A stretch of DNA of 64,000 nt. Source: Ottelia alismoides (lineage: Eukaryota; Streptophyta; Magnoliopsida; Alismatales; Hydrocharitaceae). Positions 15,702-26,063 of the stretch are shown here, one piece after another. The notes beneath the pieces were generated by a model. It worked only from the letters and a program-made list of their open reading frames with translations. It ran no database searches and was not told the origin of the DNA. The number at the start of each line of letters is the position of its first letter. The first letter of the stretch is position 1. The position numbers and the translations under genes were made by a program. The stretch covers positions 5,144,501 through 5,208,500 of the forward strand of contig JAZKJV010011400.1 in the NCBI GenBank assembly GCA_037367405.1, written 5' to 3'.

Positions 15702-18633
15702 GGACCTCGACCTGGAATTGGATCAGTTCGTCGAGCGATTCGAGATCGCTCGCGCCCAGGACCCGCATATCGATGTCGATTACTTCATGCCCAGCCATGA
15801 TCATCCACGTTATGCGGCTATCGGCTGTGAACTGCTCCGCGTCGATATGGAACTGTCTGCCGCAATCGGCCAATTGATTTCTATCGACTCCTACCGGCGT
15901 CGCTTTCCCACCATTTGCGACAACCCTCTCCATCTCAGACAGCTGACAGCCGAAGCCAGCCGCGTTGCCCAAGAGGTCCAGCCACCCGCAAAACAAGCAC
16001 CATCAAAGACGCCCACGGAACAAACCATCAACGCCCAGCCGCCGACCATCGGTCAAGCGTTGTGCGGCTTCCGCATCCTGGCCGAACTGGGGCGAGGAGC
16101 ATTCAGTTGGGTATACCTGGCCACCGATGCCAGCCTTTCCCAGCGTCCCGTCGTTCTCAAACTGTCCTCCCAGTTCCCAGGCGAAGCCCAACTGCTCTCG
16201 CGGCTGCAACATAAGAACATCGTCCCTATCTATTCGCTACACCAGTGGCACCAATATCACATTCTCTGCATGCCATTTCTGGGCGCTGTGACGCTCGCAG
16301 ATTTGCTCAAGAGCGATCGGCCCGCCTCCTCCAAACCATTATCTGGCCAAGCACTCATCGACACGCTGATGACTCGAGCCAGCCATACGTGGAAAGATGA
16401 CCTGCCGGCAACATCCGCCTCGCTTGTCCAGCAAATCAACTCGACGACCGACAACGGCTTGTCCTCGCAACTGCAGTCCGAAGTGTCGCGCATGTCGACA
16501 ACGGAGCTCGCCCTCTGGATAGTCGCTGAATTGGCCGATGGACTCGCGCACGCTCACATGCGTGGCATTCTGCACCGGGATATCAAACCGGCCAACGTAC
16601 TGCTGAGCGATGATGGTTTGCCCATGCTGCTGGACTTCAACCTGGCAACCGAATCCAAACCAACCAGCTCCGCTGAGCACGTTGTCGGCGGCACGCTGCG
16701 CTACATGGCCCCCGAGCAACTACAGGCGGTCCAGAAGAAAAATCCTAGTCACGATGCGCGGGCCGATATCTTTAGCTTGGGCATCGTACTCTATGAACTG
16801 CTGATGCGAGCGACTCCATTTCCGGACCGCACTGGGGCCATTGCCGATGTACTACAACAAATGTATCTCGATCGCCAAAGTCCACCTTCCATACCGACCG
16901 ACTGGAAGCGTGGCCTTACACCGGCTGTGGCCAATATCGTTGCCCGCACTCTGGCTCCGCTGCCCGAAGATCGTTACTGTTCAGCCGACCAGCTCCGCGA
17001 TGAATTGCGACGACAACTCAATGCCAAGCCCTTGGTGTTCACTCGTGATCGCTCGCCGCGCGAACGACTGGCCAAGTGGAACAAGCGTCATCCGCGACTC
17101 TCTTCGCTAACCATTGCTACAACTCTCAGCCTTCTACTACTGACAATGGCCATGGCCAGCCTATGGATCGCCAGATCACGCATTGAAAAGCTGGCCGCCC
17201 TCGATTGGCTCCATCAAGTCGAGCAGGCCGAGGCCAACGCGCGCAACTTGCTAGCCTGTCAAAATGCTCCATCAGCAGCCATCGAAAAATGGTTGGACGA
17301 CAGTGCGCAAACGCTCCGCCCTTCAAGCACCCACAGAATTCATGCCTTGAACAGCAGCCAACACGCTCAGGCTCGCAGCCGATTGGCTCGTATTCACTTT
17401 TACCGCGCCCAAGGCAGCATAACTTTGTCGTCGCGCACCCTCGAAGCACAACGCCAGGAATTGCTCGCCCAAGCACTCCAGGAGCTGAATACCTCGCACG
17501 AGCTCGAGCCCTCCGAAGCTACCCAAGCCTGGATCGATCTGGTGGATCGATCTGCGGCCGCCGATTTGGACCTCGCACCCAGCCTTGCGCGACCACTACC
17601 GCAAAGCATCGAACACGAACTGCAACTAGCGGTTGACTCTGTCGATCGCTACGCAGCCAACCCATGGCACTGGCTGAGTGTCGGACAAATGCACTTGTTT
17701 CTCGGGCGTTTAGACGCAGCTCGATCCGACTTTCAACTCAGCCATCAATTGGCTCGACAGCAGCAACCACTGCCCGCCTTCTTTCTGGGCGTTGTGGAAA
17801 TGAAACGCCGGAATTTCGCAGCCGCAGAAGCCTGGTTTACCGACGCGCTGCATTTGGACCCACAAAGTTCCGATGCGCTCCTGTCCCGCGCTGCCACGCG
17901 CGTCGAACTGAAGAAGTACCAACAAGCTATCGCGGATATCGATCAGTTAGGCCAGGCTATCGACAAGTTTCCAAGAGCCTGGTTCATTCGCGAACGGGCG
18001 GAATCGCGACTGGGCGACGCAACTGCCGCCCAACACAGCCTGATGACCGGTCTGAAGCTAACGCCAAGAGATGCTCTGGGCTGGAACGCTCGGGGCGAAG
18101 CCCGATTGCGTACCAAACCACCTGATCCTGAAGGGGCGCTAGCTGATTTCGAAAAAGCCATTCAGACCGATCCCGACTTGCGCAACGCTTATGAAAATGC
18201 CGCCCATGTCTTGGCTGAACATCTGGCCAGGCCCACGGCGGCAATTGACAAGCTGAATCAGGTGCTCGAACGTGAACCTGACTATGCGCTTGCCTACTCA
18301 TCGCGCGCAGTGCTCATGGCTCGCAGTGGTCAGACTGCTGAGGCTGAAAAAGATGTCGAAGCAGCCTTGGCCCGCGACCGCTCGGCTATCATCTGTTACC
18401 AGGCCGCCAGTGCCCTCGCCATTTTAGACAAAGATAAAGCGGATTCGAAAAAAGATCTGGCGGATTCTCCGCCCCTGTCACGCTCTACTATTAAACCCCT
18501 GGATTTATTGAAAGAAGCGCTTCGCCAAGATCCCAAACTAAATAGACTTATGCAGCGTGATCAAGATTTACTGATCCTGCACGACAGCCCCGAATTTCGC
18601 GAGTTGCTCTCCGCTGCTCGTAAACTGCAGTAG
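15688..18633 (+). CDS. transmembrane Ser/Thr protein kinase with C-terminal TPR repeats
   Basis: 981 residues from ATG 15688. After an N-terminal region of about 120 residues comes a Hanks-type kinase domain: glycine loop LGRGAFSWVYLA (near 132), Lys in VVLKLS (near 155), catalytic HRDIKPANVLL (near 294) and DFNLA in place of DFG (near 315), a variant common in planctomycete kinases. A single membrane helix follows (LTIATTLSLLLLTMAMASLWI, about 473-493). The outer part holds several TPR units (about 660-920, for example AWFTDALHLDPQSSDALLSRA). The kinase is therefore probably cytoplasmic with a periplasmic TPR sensor or scaffold. It overlaps the sigma gene upstream and is followed by the matrixin gene after 43 bases. 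Confidence 0.93.
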   Translation: MLIPEDLDLELDQFVERFEIARAQDPHIDVDYFMPSHDHPRYAAIGCELLRVDMELSAAIGQLISIDSYRRRFPTICDNPLHLRQLTAEASRVAQEVQPPAKQAPSKTPTEQTINAQPPTIGQALCGFRILAELGRGAFSWVYLATDASLSQRPVVLKLSSQFPGEAQLLSRLQHKNIVPIYSLHQWHQYHILCMPFLGAVTLADLLKSDRPASSKPLSGQALIDTLMTRASHTWKDDLPATSASLVQQINSTTDNGLSSQLQSEVSRMSTTELALWIVAELADGLAHAHMRGILHRDIKPANVLLSDDGLPMLLDFNLATESKPTSSAEHVVGGTLRYMAPEQLQAVQKKNPSHDARADIFSLGIVLYELLMRATPFPDRTGAIADVLQQMYLDRQSPPSIPTDWKRGLTPAVANIVARTLAPLPEDRYCSADQLRDELRRQLNAKPLVFTRDRSPRERLAKWNKRHPRLSSLTIATTLSLLLLTMAMASLWIARSRIEKLAALDWLHQVEQAEANARNLLACQNAPSAAIEKWLDDSAQTLRPSSTHRIHALNSSQHAQARSRLARIHFYRAQGSITLSSRTLEAQRQELLAQALQELNTSHELEPSEATQAWIDLVDRSAAADLDLAPSLARPLPQSIEHELQLAVDSVDRYAANPWHWLSVGQMHLFLGRLDAARSDFQLSHQLARQQQPLPAFFLGVVEMKRRNFAAAEAWFTDALHLDPQSSDALLSRAATRVELKKYQQAIADIDQLGQAIDKFPRAWFIRERAESRLGDATAAQHSLMTGLKLTPRDALGWNARGEARLRTKPPDPEGALADFEKAIQTDPDLRNAYENAAHVLAEHLARPTAAIDKLNQVLEREPDYALAYSSRAVLMARSGQTAEAEKDVEAALARDRSAIICYQAASALAILDKDKADSKKDLADSPPLSRSTIKPLDLLKEALRQDPKLNRLMQRDQDLLILHDSPEFRELLSAARKLQ

Positions 18634-18676
18634 CCCCTCTCATTGCAGTCCCCCCAATCGACTTGAGTACGAACTA

Positions 18677-20647
18677 ATGCCGATCCCCGCCCGAAAATCT
18701 ACTGGCCACAAGAACCGCCCGCTGAGCAGCGCCCTGGAGCGACTGGAAGAACGTTGGACGCCCGCTCAATTCGGCATTCCGTGGAATGATCCGACGCATT
18801 TGACGATCAGCTACGCCCCCGATGGCACCACCGCTGCGGGACAACCCAGCCAGTTGTTTGCTGCGCTGGACGCTCAAATGCCTCGCGATACGTGGCAAAA
18901 TGCGCTTCGCAGAGCAGCTCAAACTTGGGCCAATGTCACCAATCTCAACGTTGGTTTGCGCAGTGACCAAGGTCAACCCTTCGGTTCGCCAGGGCCTGCA
19001 CAAGGCGATACGCGTTTCGGCGACATTCGCATCGGTGGGTTGCCGATGGCGGCAAGTGAACTGGCGGTCAGCACACCACCAGCCGCCAGCCAGGCGGGGA
19101 CATTCTCGGGCGACATCTTTATCAATACCACCGTGTCCTACACGCCACTGACGCTCTACGCTGCCGCGCTCCACGAATTTGGACACGCCTTCGGTTTGGA
19201 TCATAGCGCCGACCCCACGTCGATCATGTATCCCAATCTGACCAGCCAGCGTGCTCTCTCGCCAGGCGATGTTACGGCTATTCGCAGCTTGTATGGCTTG
19301 CGCTCGATTGATTTGAACGAAGACATCAAACGTCCCAACGACGTTCTAAGGGATGCCACCCGCATCCGCTACTCACAAGTATCAGGAGGTTATACCGGTT
19401 CGACCCCTGTCGTCGCGTATGGTGATCTGTCAACGTCGGCGGATGTCGATTACTTCTTCATCAAGCCGATCACTGGCTACTCAGGTGCAATGACCTTTCG
19501 AGTTCAAACCACCGGCATCAGCCTGGTCGCTCCTCAAATCACCGTTTATGACGATGCCGGCACCGCTTTAGCCTCCCGCACTTCTACTTCCAGCAGCGGC
19601 GACACCCTGACCATTCGGCTGAGCAGTGTCGTGGCTGACAAAACCTATTATCTCCGAGTGGCGGCTGCTCCGGGTGCAACCTACAAGATCGGCCGTTTCG
19701 CAGTTGCTGTAACGTTCGACAACGTGCCGCAGGTGCGCGCGATTGCGGTCGATAGCGTCCTGCGCGGCCGCTACGAGACGTTAAGCCCCGAGGCCATCGA
19801 TCAGCTATTCCAAGCTCCGGCCAATGTCATCTATGAAAATGACCTGCACACCGACGATACTGTGGCCACGGCAATTAACTTGCGTTCAGGCCCAGGCAAC
19901 CCCAACCCCAACGCATTATCCGTGCAGGGCTCGCTGAGCGACGCAACCGACGTCGATGTGTACCGAGTGCGCACGCCTAATGTCGCAGGCAGTTGGTTCG
20001 TGACGGTGACCACCCGCGGCGCTGGAGTCAACAGTGTTATTCTCAAACCCCAAATCCTCAATGCCAGTGGGCAAGCTGTCAGCGGTACCATTCTGACCAA
20101 TGGCAATAACACATTCACAATTCAAGTCGCCGATGTGCCACCCAATCGCGATTTATTCCTCAGGCTGGCCGCTCCCAACAAAGTGGGCAACTACACGCTC
20201 GACGTTCAGTTCTCGCGCATAGGGGCAGACGTGAGCGACTTTGTCAGCGGCACAGTCGCAAGCAGCAGCCAGCCCGTCACTGGAAAGTTGTATGTAGCTC
20301 GCACTCAATTGATGAACTTCATTCTCGATGCAGGCTCTCCCGGCGGACTGCTGACCTTTACCTTACGCGATGCCGCAGGCAACTTAATTCAGACGCTGAA
20401 TGTTCGAGCTGGTAATACCATCAGCACCATCAGCCAACTGCTCAAGCCAGGCGAATACAGCTTTACCATTACTGCGTCGACGCGCATGAACTTCAAACTG
20501 CGCGGCAGCCGACTTACCGACCCGATTGGACCGGTAATCGATGATGGAACACTCGCACCACAATACGGTAACGGCGATGGTACCTTTACTTTTCCCGACG
20601 GCGTTACCCGTACCTTGCCCTATCTGTGGCTGCTGACCTTCATTTAA
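18677..20647 (+). CDS. secreted matrixin-like (M10) metalloprotease with planctomycete export motif
   Basis: 656 residues from ATG 18677. The N-terminus carries the planctomycete export motif LERLEERWTPA instead of an ordinary signal peptide. The protease domain has the full metzincin zinc site HEFGHAFGLDH near residue 167, followed by the Met-turn SIMYP. The remainder is beta-rich, with two or three pre-peptidase C-terminal (PPC)-like repeats (ADVDYFFIKP and TDVDVYRVRT are typical openings). It probably acts outside the cell or at the surface. Its place right after the sigma/kinase pair suggests shared expression. Confidence 0.88.
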   Translation: MPIPARKSTGHKNRPLSSALERLEERWTPAQFGIPWNDPTHLTISYAPDGTTAAGQPSQLFAALDAQMPRDTWQNALRRAAQTWANVTNLNVGLRSDQGQPFGSPGPAQGDTRFGDIRIGGLPMAASELAVSTPPAASQAGTFSGDIFINTTVSYTPLTLYAAALHEFGHAFGLDHSADPTSIMYPNLTSQRALSPGDVTAIRSLYGLRSIDLNEDIKRPNDVLRDATRIRYSQVSGGYTGSTPVVAYGDLSTSADVDYFFIKPITGYSGAMTFRVQTTGISLVAPQITVYDDAGTALASRTSTSSSGDTLTIRLSSVVADKTYYLRVAAAPGATYKIGRFAVAVTFDNVPQVRAIAVDSVLRGRYETLSPEAIDQLFQAPANVIYENDLHTDDTVATAINLRSGPGNPNPNALSVQGSLSDATDVDVYRVRTPNVAGSWFVTVTTRGAGVNSVILKPQILNASGQAVSGTILTNGNNTFTIQVADVPPNRDLFLRLAAPNKVGNYTLDVQFSRIGADVSDFVSGTVASSSQPVTGKLYVARTQLMNFILDAGSPGGLLTFTLRDAAGNLIQTLNVRAGNTISTISQLLKPGEYSFTITASTRMNFKLRGSRLTDPIGPVIDDGTLAPQYGNGDGTFTFPDGVTRTLPYLWLLTFI

Positions 20648-20872
20648 AACAGGATGGTCAGGTAGACTTTGCGGCGCAAGATAACTATGCGGCCGGAATA
20701 CCGATCGGCTGCTGGCTGAGTGAAATTAATTAGAACGCTTATCCGGCTGGCGAATCGAAGATTCAATCGCCCTCGGCCTGGGTGTCCATGGTTTTATATA
20801 GAAGCGTCTAGGACAAAGTTTTATAATCTTGTCCTGCCTTGCTTCTGTCCCTCCTATCCATGGCTCTGCAAT

Positions 20873-22927
20873 ATGTCTTCACTGTCCCTGATTGGTAAGT
20901 GTCTGACGGGTCTGTTGTTGTCGCATCTGCTCCTTGCGCCCAAACTGACGCGAGCCGATGGACCAGCAGACAATGTGCCCGACAAAGTGCGTCCCATACC
21001 ACCTGCTGGTATTGAGGTTCCCAAGGAGTCGGCTGAGAAGCTCAAGCAGACCGCGTTACAACTGGAGCAAGAACTGGCCAAATTCAAGAGCGTTACAGAT
21101 TCGGATCGCGCGCAGATCGGTGTCTTTCCTCGCGCGGTGCGCATGACGCTGCAAGACGGGATGTTTTACAGCGATGCAGAGATCGAACAAGCGTTTCAGT
21201 TACTGCAGTTGGCTCAGACTCGCCTGACAGGGCTGGCCACAGGCAAGTCCGGGGCCAGACTGCTTTTGCCCGACTCGCATAGCGATGACAAGCCTATCCT
21301 GGCTGTCGGCGCTTATCGCTCGCGCATCGATGGATCTATTCAGCCCTTTGGTCTGGTGTTGCCTCCATCGATCCTGGCTGACCCAAGCCGCCAGCGTCGC
21401 CTGGATGTCTGGTTGCACGGCCGCGGTGAAAAGCTGAGCGAATCCGCCTTCTTGCATCAGCGTTTGAATTCGGTGGGTGATATTGCTCCACCGGAGACGA
21501 TCGTGTTGCATCCTTACGGGCGCTATTGCAACGCCTTCAAGTTTGCCGGCGAAGTGGACGTACTGGAAGCGATCGAAGAAGTTAAACGACTGTTCGTGAT
21601 CGATGAAGATCGAATCTCAATTCGCGGATTCTCGATGGGTGGCGCAGGTTGCTGGCAAATGGCAGTGCATTATCCCGGCATGTGGATGGCAGCCACACCC
21701 GGCGCAGGCTTTAGCGAAACACGCGAGTTCCTGAAGGTGTTTCAGCAGGAAGACTTCCAGCCAACTGAATCACAAGCTCTGTTGCTGCACTGGTATGATT
21801 GCCCCGATTGGTCCAACAATCTTCGCCTGCTACCCACAATCGCTTATAGCGGTGAAGTCGACAAGCAAAAACAAGCGGCCGATGTTATGGCTGCTGCCAT
21901 GAAAACTCGCGGCCTGGAACTCAAACACCTGATAGGCCCTCAGACTGGCCACTCGATACATCCTGAATCGAAAACCCAGATTGAACAGTTCCTGGCCGAC
22001 GCTGCCAAGACCGGTCGGACCAGTACCCCTGCGGAGATCGACTTCACGACTTACTCGCTCCGTTATCCCAGCCATACTTGGATCACTATTGAGGGCCTGG
22101 AAAAGCATTGGCATGAAGCGCGTGTGAAAGCCAAAGTCCAATCCGCCACGCGCCTTGAGGTAACGACGAAAAATGTGTCCGCCCTATCGATCAAGTTGCC
22201 GCTCGATCAAGAGTTGCTCAGCCGCAGCCAGCCGGTAGAACTGGTCATTGATAACACCAAACTGTTTATGCCCACCGCCAACGCTGGCGAATCTGTGGAG
22301 GTGTTCCTGGCCCGCAAACTGGGCAGTTGGCAAGTCACCATTGCCGACCTCGGCAAGAGTCTCCGCAAGCGGCCCGGTCTGCAGGGGCCGATCGATGATG
22401 CCTTCCTGGATGCCTTCATGTTCGTCGGTCCCAATAAACAAGCGGCCAAGCCCGATGCCGTTGATCGCTGGATCGAAGATGAATTCGAACACGCCAAGCT
22501 CCAATGGCGCAGACATTTCCGCGGTGACATTGTCCAGCCAGCTAACAAGCTCCCCTCGGAAGCGGAGATGGCTTCCCACAACCTGGTCCTTTTCGGAACA
22601 CCCCAAACAAATTCTTTGCTGGCAGACATCCTGGCCAAATTGCCCATCCGCTGGCAGAGCGACGGCGAGGTGACCATCGGCAAGCACAGTCAATCGGCCA
22701 GTACCCATGTGCCTGTTTTGATTTATCCCAACCCACTCAGTCCCAACCGTTATGTGGTGATTAATAGCGGCTTTACTTACCGTGAGTTCGCCTACCTGAA
22801 TAACGCTCGCCAAATCGCCATGCTGCCTGACTGGGCAATTGTCGATGTGACCACCGGCCGCAACTTTCAAATTCCCGGCAAGGTCTCCGCCGCCGGCTTC
22901 TTCGACGAAGCGTGGCAGATCAAATAG
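20873..22927 (+). CDS. secreted alpha/beta-hydrolase (esterase/prolyl-oligopeptidase-like)
   Basis: About 684 residues from ATG 20873, which begins a clear signal peptide (MSSLSLIGKCLTGLLLSHLL, cleavage near TRADG). An in-frame extension back to 20720 would bury that signal and is rejected. The nucleophile elbow is GFSMGGAGCWQMA near residue 254. LDVWLHGRGE upstream supplies the oxyanion strand, and TGHSIHPE (near 364) is a plausible catalytic His. Similar planctomycete proteins are annotated as prolyl oligopeptidase-family or PHB-depolymerase-like hydrolases. The C-terminal 270 residues form an uncharacterised domain. Substrate unknown. Confidence 0.85.
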   Translation: MSSLSLIGKCLTGLLLSHLLLAPKLTRADGPADNVPDKVRPIPPAGIEVPKESAEKLKQTALQLEQELAKFKSVTDSDRAQIGVFPRAVRMTLQDGMFYSDAEIEQAFQLLQLAQTRLTGLATGKSGARLLLPDSHSDDKPILAVGAYRSRIDGSIQPFGLVLPPSILADPSRQRRLDVWLHGRGEKLSESAFLHQRLNSVGDIAPPETIVLHPYGRYCNAFKFAGEVDVLEAIEEVKRLFVIDEDRISIRGFSMGGAGCWQMAVHYPGMWMAATPGAGFSETREFLKVFQQEDFQPTESQALLLHWYDCPDWSNNLRLLPTIAYSGEVDKQKQAADVMAAAMKTRGLELKHLIGPQTGHSIHPESKTQIEQFLADAAKTGRTSTPAEIDFTTYSLRYPSHTWITIEGLEKHWHEARVKAKVQSATRLEVTTKNVSALSIKLPLDQELLSRSQPVELVIDNTKLFMPTANAGESVEVFLARKLGSWQVTIADLGKSLRKRPGLQGPIDDAFLDAFMFVGPNKQAAKPDAVDRWIEDEFEHAKLQWRRHFRGDIVQPANKLPSEAEMASHNLVLFGTPQTNSLLADILAKLPIRWQSDGEVTIGKHSQSASTHVPVLIYPNPLSPNRYVVINSGFTYREFAYLNNARQIAMLPDWAIVDVTTGRNFQIPGKVSAAGFFDEAWQIK

Positions 22928-23026
22928 GCGGTGGTTAATTCGCCGACGGTTCCTTAGAATGCGACGTTAATCGATTTCAAGTTCGGGTCTCGATTCTTCA
23001 AATTGCCATTCTTGGTGGAGCCGTAC

Positions 23027-25774
23027 ATGATCTATCTCAGGTCGATCGCCGCATGGTGTTTACTCGGTTTATTGTCATTGGTGCAAGCGGCCAACCCGTC
23101 CAAGGTCGCTACTGTCGAAGGCGTCAGCGAATACAGGTTTGACAACGGAGCCAGGTTGCTGCTGTTCCCCGAGCCTTCGCGGCCGACCATCAGTATTAAC
23201 ATGACCGTGCTGGTCGGCTCGCGCCACGAAGGTTATGGCGAAGCAGGTATGGCACATTTGCTGGAGCACCTGGTCTTCAAGGGCACACCGACGTTCCCCG
23301 ATGTTCCCAAAGCTTTGCGCGATCATGGTGCCAACTTCAACGGCACAACCAACGTCGATCGCACCAACTATTTCGAAACCTTGCCAGCCACCGACGAGAA
23401 CCTGGAGTTTGGCATCAAGCTGGAATGTGACCGACTGGTCAACAGTTTTATCCGTCGCGAAGACTTGATCAGCGAGTTCACCGTTGTTCGCAACGAATTC
23501 GAACGTGGCGAAAACAGCCCGCAGGCAGTCCTCAGTCAACGCGTTGCCGCGGTGGCTTTCGAATGGCATAACTACGGCAAATCAACCATCGGTAATCGCA
23601 GCGACATCGAACGAGTGCCGATCGATAACTTGCAAGCCTTCTATCGCAAGTACTACCAGCCGGACAATGTCGTCTTGATCGTCACCGGTCAATTCGAAGA
23701 GGCCAAAGCTCTCCAACTGGCCAGCAAGTACCTGGGCTCGATTCCCAAACCAGAGCGCAAGCTGGACGCCACCTACACCGAAGAGCCACCCCAAGATGGC
23801 GAACGCTTCGTAACCTTGCGTCGCGTGGGCAAAGTGGGAGCGATCGAAGCGGTTTATCACATGCCAGCGGCCTCGCATCCTGATTGGGCGCCGCTGTCGA
23901 TTCTGGGCAGCGTACTGTCGGAATCCAAAGTCGGTCGACTCGATGCCCAGCTAGTCGAAACCAAGTTGGCCACTAGTGCATCGGCCAGTGCTGACAATGC
24001 GCATGATCCTGGACTGTTTTACTTTTCCGCCGAACCGGCCGAAGGCAACCTGGATATCGTCAAAGAAAAACTGGTCGCAATTTGTGATACGCTGGGTGAC
24101 GAACCTTTCAGCGACGAAGCGGTCGAGCGCGCCAAGACTCGCTACAAACGCCGCTCCGAGTTGCTGCTGACCAGCGCCTCGCAAATGTCGTCGGCCCTCA
24201 GCAGTGCTTCGGCGCTGGGTGATTGGCGTTTACTGTTCCTGCAGCGCGATCGTATCGCGCAGGTAACCACGGCTGATGTTAATCGCGTGGCCAAAGTTTA
24301 CTTCCCGCCTTACAACCGTACGCTGGGCGTCTTCATCCCAGCCGACGCACCGCAACGCATGACGATTCCAACCGTGGAATCGATTGCCGATGTTGTCAAG
24401 GATTACAAAGGTGGCGAAGCAGTTGCGGCTGGCGAAGCCTTCGATCCGACACCGGATAATCTCGATCAACGCATCAAGACGACCGAGGTCGGCGGCGTCC
24501 GCGTGGCCGTCTTGCCCAAAGAGAATCGTGGCGAAACGGTCGTGATGACATTGACGCTGCGTTACGGTAACGAAGAGTCACTCAACGGCAAGACATCGGC
24601 CGCTGGCTTGCTATCGAGCATGCTCATGTCAGGCACCAAACAACTGGATCGTCAAGCATTGCAAGCCAAGCAAGACGAACTGGGTATTCGCATCGGCGCA
24701 GGCATGGGTGGCGGCGGCCGGCGCGGTGGACGTGGTGGTGGCGGCGGAGGAGGTGGCGGCGCTCTGACCTTCTCTGTCGAAGCCAAACGCGAATCCATCG
24801 TTCCGGGCATCGAACTATTGGGTCAGATCCTGCACGAACCAGCCTTCTCACCCGATGAGTTCGAACAACTCAAACTACGCTTGATCACCGGCATGCGCGG
24901 TATGCAAACCGACCCGGCCGCGCTGGCCAGCAACAAGATCTCTCGCGCTCTGTCCGACTATCCAGCCGATGACGTACGGTACGTGATGAGCATGGACGAG
25001 TCGCTCGAGAACATGGAGAAGACCAAGCTGGAAGATGTTGTCGACATCTACAAGCGACAAATCTCGGCAGCCACTGGCGAAGTGGCCATCGTCGGGGACT
25101 TTGATGTCGAACCAACCCTGGCAGCCATCACTTCGATCTTGAAGGATTGGAAGAGCGAAGTATCCTACCGCTCGATCGATCGCGAGGCTCGTAAGGAAAT
25201 GCAAGGCACCAAGGATAACATCGTCACTCCAGACAAAGCCAACGCGGTTTTCATGGCTGGTATGGCGATCGGAATGAATGAAGCAGATTCCGATAGCACT
25301 GCCCTGGAGATCGGTAACTTTATTCTCGGTGGTGGCACGCTCTCCTCGCGATTGGGTAACCGTATCCGTCAGAAAGAAGGCTTGTCGTACGGGGTAACCA
25401 GTTCATTCTCGGCACCTTCAAAAGGCAATGATGCCCGGTTCATGATCAACGCGATCACCAATCCGGATAACATCGATGCTGTGGAAAAAGCAGCCATGGA
25501 AGAGCTGAAGCGATTCATAGCCGAAGGCCCGTCGGCCGAAGAGCTAAAGGATGCGCAGAAGGCTTTTCTGGAAGCTCAAAAGGTTGGCCGCGCCAGCGAC
25601 GGTGCAATCGCCGGACAGATTGTCAGCAACTTGCACTTGGGACGCACCTTCGCTTATACCAAAGCTCAAGAGGAACGCGTCCAGGCGCTGACCCCTGAAG
25701 ATGTTCGCAAGGCCTTTGAAAAGTTCATCGACCCCAACAAGTTGGTGATCATCCGCGCCGGCGATTTCAAGTAA
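23027..25774 (+). CDS. M16 family zinc peptidase, two M16 units in one chain
   Basis: 915 residues. ATG 23027 is chosen because GGTGGAG lies six bases upstream and a signal peptide follows (MIYLRSIAAWCLLGLLSLVQ). The inverted zinc motif HLLEH is near residue 76, with the downstream Glu in EFTVVRNEFERGEN. The second half (from about residue 480) is the non-catalytic partner unit, with the typical GGGTLSSRLGNRIRQKEGLSYG segment. A Gly/Arg-rich linker of about 20 residues (near 560-580) is inserted in the second unit. It is a single-chain, pitrilysin/processing-peptidase-like enzyme in the envelope, and may degrade exported peptides. Confidence 0.94.
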   Translation: MIYLRSIAAWCLLGLLSLVQAANPSKVATVEGVSEYRFDNGARLLLFPEPSRPTISINMTVLVGSRHEGYGEAGMAHLLEHLVFKGTPTFPDVPKALRDHGANFNGTTNVDRTNYFETLPATDENLEFGIKLECDRLVNSFIRREDLISEFTVVRNEFERGENSPQAVLSQRVAAVAFEWHNYGKSTIGNRSDIERVPIDNLQAFYRKYYQPDNVVLIVTGQFEEAKALQLASKYLGSIPKPERKLDATYTEEPPQDGERFVTLRRVGKVGAIEAVYHMPAASHPDWAPLSILGSVLSESKVGRLDAQLVETKLATSASASADNAHDPGLFYFSAEPAEGNLDIVKEKLVAICDTLGDEPFSDEAVERAKTRYKRRSELLLTSASQMSSALSSASALGDWRLLFLQRDRIAQVTTADVNRVAKVYFPPYNRTLGVFIPADAPQRMTIPTVESIADVVKDYKGGEAVAAGEAFDPTPDNLDQRIKTTEVGGVRVAVLPKENRGETVVMTLTLRYGNEESLNGKTSAAGLLSSMLMSGTKQLDRQALQAKQDELGIRIGAGMGGGGRRGGRGGGGGGGGGALTFSVEAKRESIVPGIELLGQILHEPAFSPDEFEQLKLRLITGMRGMQTDPAALASNKISRALSDYPADDVRYVMSMDESLENMEKTKLEDVVDIYKRQISAATGEVAIVGDFDVEPTLAAITSILKDWKSEVSYRSIDREARKEMQGTKDNIVTPDKANAVFMAGMAIGMNEADSDSTALEIGNFILGGGTLSSRLGNRIRQKEGLSYGVTSSFSAPSKGNDARFMINAITNPDNIDAVEKAAMEELKRFIAEGPSAEELKDAQKAFLEAQKVGRASDGAIAGQIVSNLHLGRTFAYTKAQEERVQALTPEDVRKAFEKFIDPNKLVIIRAGDFK

Positions 25775-25790
25775 GGTAATCCGCTGGGAA

Positions 25791-25959
25791 TGTCACCTCT
25801 CCCGGCGCAGCCGGGGGAGGTCGGAGCCCGCGTTCAGCGAGGCTCCGGGAGGGGGCCATGCGCTATGGTTAACTCCTACCAAGCGCACTGCCCCCTCCCG
25901 AATCTTCGCCTTAAGGGCTCGATTCGACCTCCCCCAAGCTGCGCTTGGGAGAGGTGACA
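25791..25959. repeat. family E inverted-repeat element, MITE-like
   Basis: TGTCACCTCTCCC at 25791-25803 and its exact complement GGGAGAGGTGACA at 25947-25959 bracket 169 bases. Internal GC-rich inverted segments (around CCGGGGGAGGTCG and CCTCCCGAATC) can fold further. It has no coding frame. It sits between the convergent peptidase and xylulokinase genes, followed at 25982-25999 by a fragment of family A. Confidence 0.85.
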
Positions 25960-26063
25960 CAAAAACGCGCAACATCAAAATTTGGCAGCGGTGGCTACCT
26001 GGCTAGGACATCAAAGCGGGAGCTCCGCTCCCGCACTTCACATATGTGCACTCACGTCCTGGC

